DNA from: Eretmocerus hayati
Lineage: Eukaryota > Arthropoda > Insecta > Hymenoptera > Aphelinidae
NCBI GenBank assembly: GCA_029851415.1
Contig: CM056741.1
Coordinates: forward strand, 176,993,021 to 177,057,020
Reading direction: 5' to 3'
DNA length: 64,000 nt
Under the pieces are notes generated by a model. It saw nothing but the letters and a program-made list of their open reading frames with translations, was not told where the DNA came from and made no database searches. A program made the translations under genes and the position numbers. Shown in pieces: positions 23,501-34,510 of this stretch; the first letter of the stretch is position 1, and each line of letters starts with the position of its first letter.

Positions 23501-26500
23501 GACGACTATGCTTGGTATGAATGGAGTAAAGTGGTATGGGTTTGATAGCCGCAAATACGGATGGCGTTTGCGGTGTGAAAAGCCGAATGTTTGACGCTGT
23601 GGGAAGTATACCTAGTAGTGCCAATGATGATGGGTTTCAAATGTATGTTGAGTGGATTGCAAGCTTTGATAGATGGTAGGAGATTCCGAAATAAGCCTGG
23701 ATTTGGAGAAGGGTGGAATTTGATCAAGTTTGCCGAAGAGGTTGGAGATTAATTCGGTGGTTTTGAATAGTCTGTGCCATGAGAAATTTAAGCGGGCTTG
23801 GTAAGACGTGGGTGGATTTATCTAAGGATCTTTGCTCGATTCTGTTGGATGAATTTTAATCTAAAGTCGGATATTGGAATTTTGTAATTGGTGGTTCCTT
23901 TCTCTAAGTGATGTTGCGATGGAAAAACCTTGCTCATTTTTACAACCGATTCGTCAACTTATATTTTGGTGAATTTTATGAGCTACGGTGAAAATTATCA
24001 TGATACTTAACTTTAGTGGACATGAAAGTCTCAATTCAGCCTCTAGTTTATTTCTCGGGACAAGTTTTGGGAATTGGCTTGGTGAATTTACATTCGCTTC
24101 AGTCATTTTGCAAGATGTGTGACTGTCGGAAAAATATTTTCTCAAGAACTTTCAAGTGCAATCCGTATAGGAAATCTTACCAAATTTACAGTTTTTGCTT
24201 TTCGGAATTGATATGATATATTCTATAGCACAAAATGGTCAAAACTGGTAAAAAATGGTAAAAACTTGCAAGTCCCAGGCAGCATCTATTTTATCCATTA
24301 CTCTTTGATTTTGAGCATTTGCGAAGTTTTAGCAAAGATTGAGTGAAAGATACATTGATCGGAGATTTTCAATATTCATATTCTACTTATCATATTTTTT
24401 TCAACTCAATACACGGGAGAATGTAATAGTTTTATGCATGTTTCTATTCCAAAGCCATTCCACGAGCTGGTTTTAGTGTTTTATTTTCAATCATGATCAC
24501 TTATCGAATCAATTAAAATTTTATGATGAATCCAATGCGATCTGCAAAATTAAAAAGAAATTCTTTGCTCCGTAAGCCTTACAAGTGAAATGCTAAATCA
24601 CAATTGAAAACAACATCGATAACTAAAAATATCTTCAAGTCTGACAGTTACAATACGATTTGTACACATATCCAGATTATCCTGATTCATCTATAAAATT
24701 TAGAGAGAATATTTCAAAATAAATGTCACTTTAAACTCATGTCAGACTAGTATATAACTCGTGAGCTCTTTGAGATAAATTGAATGGAGCTCAAATCTGC
24801 ACGCTCTCAACACGTAAATATTCATATTGCCCTCGAGGGTTGTATAGATGTACATGCTTGTGAGATGATGAGTGTGAGATGCGCAACGTAAGAAGACATA
24901 TAGTCAAGTGAAAGGGGAATAGAGAGAGAGAGAGTGAGAGAGAGTGAGAAGAATGTATGGGGTGACAGGTGAGGTTGAGAGGAAGTGTTCTCACCGCAAG
25001 TATGAAAGCGGCACTCGCTCAAGTTTGCTGACAGGTGTGACATCGAGGGCAAAAGAGAGTGAGAGAGACCAGCAACTGCCTCTTCTATGTTCTATCAACG
25101 GATGCTCAAAATCGATTTAGTACAATTTGCACGATGTCTTGAGGTTACGATTATTTTTTTCATTTTCAAGATTGAAAAATTGCTTAGTAGAGTACGAATA
25201 AGATGAGCAATATTTAAATACTTGTTGCGTATCTGAAAACAAACAGCATCCATAGACCGTTAATGATACATTTGAAGATTTCAATTATTCTCTGGGTTAA
25301 ACGGCTTAGATAGGAATATTATCCAATTCGGAAAAATACATCCATGAGAAAGGAATTATCTCTTCGAAGAAGAATAAAACACACGGGAAGTAGTATTTCA
25401 GACCCTGTATACCTTTTTCACTCGTCATCTCCTTCGCCGAGCATGAAAACACTCTGGCTTACCAATAATTCATAAGGCAAAGGTATCCGTGTCACCCAAC
25501 CTCAGTGTAGAGCAAATTTTCTTTCAAGTATCGAATAAATTGCTCGAAACACGCCAAAGAGATATACAGTCGGACAGACATAAGATTTCCTAACTCAACT
25601 CTGATACGAAAAGGTTCAGCCAATGAACAATATGGAAAAAAATAATCATTGCGACTTAGAAACTGAATCTTTCAAGTTTATGATAAAAAAAAAAAAAAAT
25701 ACGAGAGAGAATCAAACTCTAGAGTAGCAGTCTGAGAAAAAATTATGAAAAAAAATGGAATAGTGTTAGAGAGGATAAGGAATCTGATATAGGCAAACGT
25801 TCAGAAGCAAGTCACACTGAGTAAAATACCCTCACCGAGATCATATTATTATATATATATATATAACCTCTATCTGATGTTCATCTGACTGCTTGCTTTC
25901 CAAGACGCTTAACTTTCTTTAAAAACTCAAAGAGCCGAGTTCGTTGCTGCAAAAGTGGGATGGAAGATGCGGGAGATTAAGAATGAAGAATAGAAATGAA
26001 ATGGAGGAAAATCCAGATGGGGGATGGTTACTTTGAAAGAGAAGAAAGTTAAGGACTTGATTTGGAGATGGAATTTTATTTGAGTGAAATATGGATCGTC
26101 GTTGTTTGAGATTTGTTTCTTGAAAAAATTTTACGAAGGCTCGTTGATTTTCTGAGTCTGCTCTAGAATCGGATACGGGCAAATTTTCATGGTACTCGAA
26201 ACCTTGTTTCGGTTAATACATTTGTGACTATGTGTTATTTATATAAATTATGTGTTATTTAAAATTATTGTTATTTAAAATATGTGTTATTTAAATTTAT
26301 AATTTCAGCTTCTTGGATGTCTTCGAATCCTTCGCCCTCCACATCTCGAACTAAGTCAACAACTTCTCTTACTACTGCTCCATACCCAGACGTATTAACA
26401 TTACTGATTTCTGATTAAGTGATTGGTATAAGTTTCTTCCAGATTAGATGAATGGTCGTATATTTGACTTCATCCCAAGATTCTTGGATGAAGTGAATTG

Positions 26501-27003
26501 CATCCATGATATTAAAAGTTTTCCAAGAATTTCTCACAACATTCTCGGGAATAAAATTCTCACTAGTTCGATGGTGGTTGACTCTTTGCACTATTGATTT
26601 GATGGCGCAGATAACATGACTTGAATGTTGCAATAACTGTCTGTTCTAACGGTTGAATCAAAGATGTTGTGTTAGCAGGGAGAATGAGCACCTCAACGTT
26701 CGAATGAGCTGTTTTTTAGGCTGCAGGTGCACCTCTGGGATGAAAAATTCTCAAAACCGTACTTTCAATTTATTCGTAAAAGTTGTAGACAAAAAATGTT
26801 ATCAAAACGTAAAGGTTAAGAACAACAAACCGCGTCTGTAAACACCACGCTCAAACTGAATACTGATGCAATTGACTTGAAGTTTATCAACATAGTTATT
26901 CGATTCACATTTAAGCAGAAGTCGCGATCGAGTATCAGTTCTGTCAAAATTGCAAGATCGAATAAGTTCGGTCATCCGTGACTAGTCAATTCACACAAAA
27001 GTT
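20525..27003. other. Intronic sequence, no gene seen
   Basis: About 6.5 kb. Simple sequence occurs at 24919-24950 (GA-rich), 25683-25698 (poly-A) and 25846-25864 (TA). Open frames such as 22312-22713 minus (133 codons) and 22922-23251 plus were inspected; they show no known domain and overlap other frames. No Rdl downstream exon (FGYTMRD..., M1-M4) could be found by eye on the minus strand. Confidence 0.5.
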
Positions 27004-27130
27004 AATTTATTTCCGGTAAGTTATAACAATCGACCCGCGCATAACGAATCCCGATTTGCGTAAAAACAAGGGACCGTCACAAACTAACGATCCGCTGATA
27101 ACAAAATCCGTGGATAGCGAGGGGACCCTG
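27004..27130 (-). mobile_element. Possible pogo/Tigger-like element end
   Basis: Reverse-complemented, this reads CAGGGTCCCCTCGCTATCCACGG then ATTTTGTTATCAGCGGATCG and ATTCGTTATGCGCGGG, with TA immediately outside (27131-27132). Ends of the form CAGGGTCCCC..., TA-flanked, with repeated 'cggat..cgttat' words resemble pogo/Tigger-type termini. Only one end is seen, so this is a fragment or solo end. Recognition is by pattern only. Confidence 0.4.
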
Positions 27131-27132
27131 TA

Positions 27133-28831
27133 TTGTAATTGATAATTGACCTTAGAACACTATAATCCAGTCAACAATGTTTCTAACATGATTTCATTAT
27201 CACGACAAAATACACGTCAACGTTGTAGAACCATCCTATCAACAGAACCTGGCAAAATCTTCCGCATAATTGATCATGCAAAATCGAGTATCTTGCTCTC
27301 ATCAGTACCCACCTCATAATGTCGATTAATAATTCACCCCACAAAAACTCATCCCAAACTTACTCTCAGAAATTCCTATGAACCAACTCTCTCTCGCTTA
27401 CCTAGCCAACCATCAGCTAACTTCACTCATACCGTTTCAAACTCGTTTTCAAGTTATCTAAGGCACCTAACATACTCATCTCTTCGTACACACATTCACA
27501 TACACATATACAAAGATATATAATGGGCGTCGAGATCATCATCATCATATATATATATACACGCCTTGAAAGCCCAGGCATATTATATATAGATTATTAA
27601 GCTTGTTTAGAGTGCTTTTGCTGCACACACTGTGCTACAACACACTTTGCTTTTGCTTGATATTGTTCCTAAATCATATTGCAGCTCTAAAGGGACAAGA
27701 AGATCCGTGATTATGTGTGTGTTTGTGCATGTATTTGTGATTGTTAGGTGAAATTTTGTGTTGGTTATTGGATTGGCAAGTTGGGAAAGCGTGTGGTGTT
27801 CCTTTTTTTGGGGGGGGGGGGGAGCTAAATAGGCAAACTAAAGCTGATTATTCTTGTGGATTTAGGTAATGGAATGGATTTAGGTATTTATTCTCTATAG
27901 AATGAGATAGTCCTACTTTGGTGATAAAAATTCTCGACGTTGTCGTGATAATTTGAAATTTTGTGATGGATAGCTCGCAGTCGGGACTAATGATACCACA
28001 CAAAAAAAACTCACGAATTTCACCGTAGAAACTGTAAAAGTTACTTTGGATTCCATAAATTCTTTGTATTGAGATTGATGACGTGAAGGAATAATCTTGC
28101 CACGTTGTGAATGTACTTTTTGAATTAGGTAATCCGAAAAAGTGCATCGCGTGGCATAAAGGGTGTCGAGATACTGAAAATTATGGATACCCCTGGAATT
28201 TTTCATGTTAAGGGTCATCCATCAAGTGATGATGGGTATGAGCTATTAGCTTCAATACTCATGTTTAGGTTTGTCAGAAATAATATCGTTCAATACGGAG
28301 ACGGACAAGGTGGTTTTTTTGCATTTTATCTATTACATTCCGGCTTAAGAAAAGAGCGATCACAAAAAAGCAAAAATCATACCGTCTGTGCGTGGAGACG
28401 TATTTTCCGATAATTTGACCGGGAAAAAACTATTAAGTGTTTGGACTTGAAACACTATTTGATCTGCACAGTCGATCCAATAGTTTCTTTTCGCATTCAA
28501 TCAAGTTTGATTCACTTCAGGAATTCTTGTAGAAATATTTCACAATTTTGTATTAAATAATGCATACAATCTGGAAAGGGAAACATTACTTCTTCGCTCA
28601 GTAGAAAAAACTATGAAATCTTGAAAAATTGCCTAATTTGGGTACATATAACACACTGCGAGTTGGGTTTTTTCAAGGGGTGATTATGTGTCGTTTGTTG
28701 AGCGCTTTTTTTTCTTTTTCGACCAACAGTCAACGTTGAATGAAATTCTCAACGTCATGTTGAAACGTCGAAAATTCATTCAGTACCACGATGATTAACG
28801 TAAACTACTCAGACACGTAATGGATACTTAC
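27133..28831. other. Intron just downstream of the Cys-loop exon
   Basis: AT-rich, with a TA-rich patch near 27545-27592 and a 12-base G run near 27811. Two overlapping minus-strand open frames (27848-28218) lack any domain. No supported gene. Confidence 0.55.
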
Positions 28832-28914
28832 AACTCTCTATTTCAATATTACAAAGTTGCCGGTCCATGGGGAAGTACTGCAAATTCATAGGACACGACG
28901 CTGTGATTGTTAAT
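28832..28914 (-). CDS. Rdl: Rdl Cys-loop exon (partial gene)
   Basis: This 83-bp internal exon of the GABA-gated chloride channel subunit RDL encodes [20 protein letters not shown] followed by CNIEIES. It contains the signature Cys-loop: two cysteines separated by 13 residues, with the conserved FPMD inside, which couples agonist binding to pore opening. The minus-strand acceptor is a pyrimidine/A-rich tract ending ACAG (28918-28915) and the donor is GTAAGT (28831-28826). The exon starts with one base that completes an arginine codon (AG|A) from the exon at 62521-62747 and ends with the first base of the next codon (T, for the Phe of ESF). In Drosophila and other insects this Cys-loop exon is one of two alternatively spliced versions; only one copy was found here. 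Identity rests on the sequence match to the RDL family, recalled rather than searched. Confidence 0.95.
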
Positions 28915-29039
28915 CTGTAATTTGAGGAAAATTATTGATTAGTTGATGTGGATCTTCATGCTTCTAAGACAAATCGATAGAGACGATGTAGCCCTCTGCA
29001 AATTGCATAGTACAAACAGTTCAAGATCATTATAAGATG

Positions 29040-29115
29040 GCAAGAGCCATCGCAGCCTCGTAGATAAAGCCCCCGACTTCAACGCAGAAGGATTGGGTTC
29101 GAAACTCGTCTGGTA
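29040..29115 (+). mobile_element. tRNA-derived SINE-like fragment
   Basis: The stretch GCAGCCTCGTAGATAAAGC, CCCCGACTTCAACGCAGAAGG and GGGTTCGAAACTC has the order of a tRNA: a D-arm/A-box-like part, an anticodon-stem-like CTTC...GAAG and a near-consensus B box (GGTTCGAAACTC). It is similar in outline to an arginine-type tRNA body. The acceptor stem does not close, so this is read as a SINE head or pseudo-tRNA rather than a functional tRNA gene. Confidence 0.45.
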
Positions 29116-29157
29116 CCAATGTGAATTTTCAGTGGCTTCGGTGGTTCGGTACCCACC

Positions 29158-29292
29158 TTAGGGCCCTTTTACGTGAACTTTTAAATTTGTAAGTTACAAA
29201 GTGTCAATTGCCGCAATAGAAAATTTTGTTCGATTTTCCATTTTCTCAATTTGTAACTTACAAAGTTAGAAATTCACGTGAAAGAGCCCTTG
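29158..29292. mobile_element. Small hairpin MITE with GGGCYCTTTYACGTGAA ends
   Basis: The left end AGGGCCCTTTTACGTGAAC...AAATTTGTAAGTTACAAA faces the right end TTTGTAACTTACAAA...AATTCACGTGAAAGAGCCCT. The termini pair over about 40 bp around a 50-bp loop. Confidence 0.75.
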
Positions 29293-30445
29293 AACTGAAG
29301 GTCCCGCAGAATAACACTGTAAAAAGAGATCCTTAAAATGAGGTCAGATGGGTGTCTGAATTTTTTTTACTTAATTTTTGTGAATACTGAAATTCATGTC
29401 TCATAAAGCCCTTGAAATTTTGATTTCAGACACAGGTTCTGATTATCATCAAATGCTCGCATGAATGTAAACTGGATTATATCAATGATGTATTTCGCTC
29501 CTTGACAATAAATGCTTGAATTGATCGTTAGTTCGAATTTTCTCGATATCAATCATTTGATATTCTCGAAACTTATTCCAATGTCCTCTTCACCATTTGC
29601 GGATTGTGTAATTTCTCCGAGAGTTTTCTAAAAGAGGTGCGATCGAAGCCAATGAATGCGCGCAGTTTGAAAGCGCTCAAGCGCAACGCGTCCGACCGAA
29701 AATTATCGCGTTGTTGTTGATCGCATAACCTCTAACAGTGCATGATCAACCTCAATTATGTGATTTATGTGGTGCTATGATGACTTAGAAATAAAAAATT
29801 GTATGGTAATATGTTCAGCACTGCGTCAATAGGACATGGATTCGGTCTTATCGCGAGTTCGAATTGTCTCCCTAAGAGCCGCAACGAGTCAACTAAATAC
29901 TGAGGTGAAGAATTATAGGTGCCGGTGCTACTCTAAATGTGTTATTCATTCCCGGCAATCTTATAATCCCCTCAGTCATTTTGATCTACGACAAATAGTG
30001 AGTTACAAATCCTCCGTCGTTTGTATCAAAATTTGGGCACAGTTTTGGAAATATTGGGGAATCTTCGCGATGTAATTTTGTTCATAATAATACATCGTGG
30101 CTTCACCACGACATGCAATTAGCTTGAAAACGATGAGCTATCATGCAGTGGCCTAGTCAAAATGCTTGGAAATTGTAACCAAACTTTGTTGACAACAAGC
30201 TCGTGAAATCCGTGATTTACCGATTCTTGTAGAACATACCAAATGGAAAAACGTATAAAAGTATCGGCGATGAAAATTTGGAGTAGCACTGGTACCAATT
30301 TCTTTATCTTAGAACATGACTCGCGGGGGTCTTTGTATGACAATTTAAATACTCGTGGCTCGATACAGTGCTGAACACTTTTTCATCATTCTAACCCAAA
30401 ATGACCGCATTCAGATGCGGTTTTAGGGTTCTCGTGATGAAAAAT
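29293..30445. other. Intronic sequence, no gene seen
   Basis: No recognisable gene or repeat. The open frame at 29836-30075 has no domain. Confidence 0.55.
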
Positions 30446-30566
30446 CATTATTGCTCTGCGCTCGCAGGCCCATTTCGGGCGCAGAGGACTTATTTCCCGA
30501 GCGAAGCGAGGGAAATAAACTGTCCTAGCGCCCGAACTGGGCGTACGCGCCCAGGGCAATAATGTA
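30446..30566. repeat. GC-rich nested hairpin (MITE-like)
   Basis: Three nested inverted segments: CATTATTGC...(outer) with GGGCAATAATG; CCCATTTCGGGCG with CGCCCGAACTGGG; and GGACTTATTTCCC with GGGAAATAAACTGTCC. They flank a GAGCGAAGCGAG loop that is itself nearly palindromic. It is strikingly GC-rich against an AT-rich background. A short open frame across it (30386-30652 minus) is explained by the hairpin. Confidence 0.75.
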
Positions 30567-32900
30567 CCATTATTGAATTCGCTAATTGCTGACTCACAGC
30601 ACCAAAAAATCACATCATTTGAGATTCTGCCGCATCGACAACAGCCCGGCAATCCTAAAGCTGGTGCGATGCACTCGCGCGAGTTAAATTGCGCCCCTTA
30701 CTTTGATTGAGGTTAACCTCGAGAAGAGATTAAAAATCCGTAAATGAAGAAAAAAAAACTCAAATGATCGCTCCTTGAGCCCCGCATCGTTTCTGCAAAA
30801 TTCTTCAAATTTTTCACTAGTAAATATTATTATTCGCTACATTGGAGATGCTCGCCTCCCAATAATTTCGATAACTCTTGTTCCGAGCATTGTGAAACTA
30901 TCGGGTGATTCCAGAAGTTCATGATTATACTAATTGAAGTCTCGGTGTGCTTATGTATTGAAGCGATATGAAATAACCAAAAAATGTTCAATCACATGAT
31001 TTTAATTTCTTTTTGGAGCCGGTCCGGAAAACTGAAAATTGCGAGGTTCGAATACCGTTCGGGGAAAAACTTCTTCATCTTTCGGTCAATCTTGCAAATG
31101 AGATTTCGAATATGAAAATAAAAAAATAAAGAATCATATAATAATAAAATCCCTTCGCGATGCAGGAATTAGAAAAATGGAGCCTCGAGGGGCACGGCGA
31201 TCATATTGCTCAAAATAAAGATAAATTCGTTTGTTACATGTTTTTTATTTTGACATTTTTCATGGAACTCTACAATCAGCTACTGATTTTTTCCGTTTAG
31301 AACATTTTCCCGGGACCAATCAGTGAAATCTAAAGTGAGCAGGACAACGTCGGGAGAGAATTTCGCCCGCCCTATGTAAAGTAAGCTGACTCTTTTGTAG
31401 CGAACGTATGATAAACTGGACTTTGCAAGCGAATCCCAGAAGGAGAACAAATGCAAAAAGGACAATGGATGCACAAAAGAATGTACATTACTCGCAAGAT
31501 CGTTATCTTTAAAATCCCATTTCACGAGATACAAAAGGAATATACCAAAAGGTAAACGCTTGATACTTATCTAGTTTACTTTTTCCTTTTCCCAGAAATC
31601 CTCAAAATAACACGTGACGCCAGTGTGATTGGATAAAAAAGTTCAGAATAAAAAGCATTCGTTGTACTGGATCAATTCAACTTGATTAAAGCACAAATTA
31701 TTCATCATTTCAACAAGATTTCCCCTAAAATCATTTCTATAACATAAAGTTCAATCATACGAAAGCCAATTCCTCATTATCCTCAATACTCAGTAGTCAT
31801 CCAGTTTAAATTCCAAACTGAAACGAGCCATAAACTGATATTAATGCGCATAATATCCAAAGCTAAGCGAACCGAGTAATGCGTCCAGAGTTAGTTCTCG
31901 TTTAAATATATACATATACACATGTACAATGAAATAGTATGGATAATAACGGGATATGCTGCTGACATATCGTATAAGCAGTAGTAGTAGTAGTAGAAAT
32001 GGGATAATTTTATCATGTCAAATTCTAATAGGCCGGAAACGATGAGAGAGCATCGCAAAACGATCGTAATTGCTGTACCGGTTATATTTGAGGGTTTAAC
32101 TAATGAAGCGGGTTTAGTGGTGTGTGTAAAGTTCATTGGTATATTGGTATAGCAAATGAGGGTCAGGAGTGGTTACTGGGTGTCATAAGCGAAAGCGAAT
32201 GATTGGATTTTGGGTCAATTTCGTTATGAGGATATCGACGCTTGGTGTGGAAAAGCTGGATTATCTGGAAAGGTTCTACTTTAGTGCCCATTTCCAATTT
32301 TCTCGATGCCATTTGGGCTGGTTTTGCTAACTTTGCGTAACGATTGGAACAATGTGAGATGTTCTGATGATTCTTCATTTGTACAAATTTGTTCATGTAA
32401 TTCTATATTCGAATCTGATGAGCCTACACAAGATAAGCGTCGATAATTTTTCATTTTATTTGAGATTCTTATCGTTAGAGAACCTATAGATTGATATTAT
32501 GTTGACTCTCATACGTCCGTGTCAATATTTCATACTCTTTATGATTCTGAACTCGAGTCCTGGTTAACTTCAGACTATTTTCAAAACATCATTTGACCGA
32601 ATTCAGAAACTATCGAAAATGACTTTTCATTGTAACACTATTTGACATTTTATGACTTTCTGATTGGAATGATCATACCTTTGACCAAGGATACACCCGT
32701 ATAATACTCACAAATATCCAAGATCGTGAGAAATTTTATTACGACGCTCCGGATGATCAGTCTAAGAAGTGACGCTTTTGAAAGTCTTACGACTCGATAG
32801 GTTAATGAGGATGACACTTATTTTCCAAATTTCGATTTTTTTATAGGCTCACGCTTGAATTGTCCTGATTTAGTGAGTACAACCAGTAAGAAACTGCAAC
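30567..32900. other. Intronic sequence, no gene seen
   Basis: Includes a (TAG)n patch at about 31979-31996. No supported gene. Confidence 0.55.
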
Positions 32901-32983
32901 GCATAGAGATCTACTGTCTCGCTCGCCTGATAGGTTATGGTACTATAACTCATGACTGTGAATGAGACAGTAGATCTCGATGC
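32901..32983. repeat. Short hairpin, 20-bp stem
   Basis: GCATAGAGATCTACTGTCTC (32901-32920) faces GAGACAGTAGATCTCGATGC (32964-32983), one mismatch, with a 43-base loop. A second inverted pair lies just inside the neighbouring DNA: GAGAAAGCTCTTTCGGAAAGG (33022) and CCTTTCCGAAAGAGTTTTTTCTC (ending 33339). Confidence 0.7.
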
Positions 32984-33422
32984 AGTGCACTTCAGCCTTT
33001 TGCCGAATGTAAAAACAGGACGAGAAAGCTCTTTCGGAAAGGTTAGGAGATGCTCTAATAGTGTCACGGAAACTCGATTTTTCACATTACAAAGCCCATA
33101 CTGAGAAATTGGTCTGTCCTCCATATCTCTTCTATGGCCTTGAATTTGTATGGTGGACCAAGTTTCATTAAAAAAGTATATGTCTTGATTAATTATTTCG
33201 ATGTAAAATCTCACAGAAAATACTACAAAAATATCAAATTTCAAGTTCAAGGTGGAAAAATGACCAACACCATGCAAGGAGCGACTTGTGGCTCAAAATA
33301 AAAACACATTTCCAAACCTTTCCGAAAGAGTTTTTTCTCTGTAGACCTCCGTAGAAATAGTGAATAGTTTTTGGCCAAAAACTGGTCAAGTTGCACTACT
33401 ATAGATTGATACCATATCTATA

Positions 33423-34508
33423 CAGTACCCGTCAAAATTAATGGATCATGCATTGTCTCAGTCAATCAGCGATAACTCTGGCCCATTTGGTCGTAGAGAA
33501 ATTCTGAAAGAAGGAAATTGAAGATCAGGAAAAAACCTATCGATTTATGGATTCAAAAAATTGTTCTTACTTTTTTATGGGGTCGTAAGTGGTGACGAAA
33601 AAGCGTTTTTTTTTTCTTCAATCAAACACCTGTAATTTTGACGCGCATCATCCGATCTTAAAAAGCTCAACGAAATTTTGTAGCTCTTTTCAACTCCTTT
33701 AAATTTCTTTTTTTTAATTTTTCTCTGCGATTTTTCCCGTCCGACTGGCGAGCTTCAGAAGCATACTTTTTTGAGCATGTGTTCTTATAGAGGCATGGAA
33801 GCTCACGCCGACTTGATTTCTCAATGCTTGTGGTCAATGCACAAAGTAATCTAAAAAAATTTTGTCAGGCATGATTCCGACGTAAAATTTTCTGATCTTC
33901 CAGAATATGCTATCAGATTGCCAGTTTAATGGGCCCCAAATGTCTTTTTCCATCTTGAACCAGACAGAAATCATACTAGACGAAAAAGACATTTGGGGCT
34001 CATTAAACTGGCAATCTGATAGCACATTCTGGAAGATCAGAAAATTTTACGTCGAAATCATGCCTGACAAAATTTTTTTAGATTACTTTCTGCATTGACC
34101 ACGAGCATTGAGAAATCAAGTCGGCGCGAGCTTCCATGCCTCCATTAGAACACATGCTTGAAAAAGTATGCTTCTAAAGCTCGCCAGTCGGACGGGAAAA
34201 ATCGCAGAGAAAACTTTAAAAAGAGCAATTTAAAGGCCTTGAAAAGAGCTACAAAATCCCGTTGAGCTTTTTACGATCGGATGATGCGCGTCAAAGTTAC
34301 AGGTGTTTGATTGAAGAAAAAAACCGTTTTTTCGTCGCCTTTTACGACCCCATAAAAAAAGTAAAAAGAATTTTTTGAATCCATAAATCGATAGGTTTTC
34401 TCCTGATCTTCAATTTCCTTCTTTCAGAATTCCTCTACGACCAAACGGGCCAGAGTTATCGCTGATTGACTGAGACTATTTATGATCCATTAATTTTGAC
34501 GGGTACTG
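33423..34508. mobile_element. Tc1/mariner-type foldback, 1086 bp, TA target site
   Basis: The left end is CAGTACCCGTCAAAATTAATGG, preceded by TA (33421-33422). The right end is CCATTAATTTTGACGGGTACTG, followed by TA (34509-34510). The two arms (about 33423-33955 and 33970-34508) are near mirror images right to the centre, where GGGCCCCAAATGTCTTTTTC faces GAAAAAGACATTTGGGGCTC around a loop of about 25-30 bases. Mirrored 63-codon frames on both strands encode the same peptide and reflect the palindrome, not a gene. A TA target plus 'CAGTACCCGTCAAAA' ends place it with Tc1/mariner-derived MITEs; no transposase is present. Confidence 0.9.
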
Positions 34509-34510
34509 TA

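Noticed and set aside
29040..29115. Functional tRNA gene
   Set aside because: A B-box-like element is present but the acceptor stem does not close; better explained as a SINE head or pseudo-tRNA.
33834..34098. Paired open frames encoding the same 63-residue peptide on both strands
   Set aside because: They are the two arms of the 33.4-34.5 kb palindrome, not genes.
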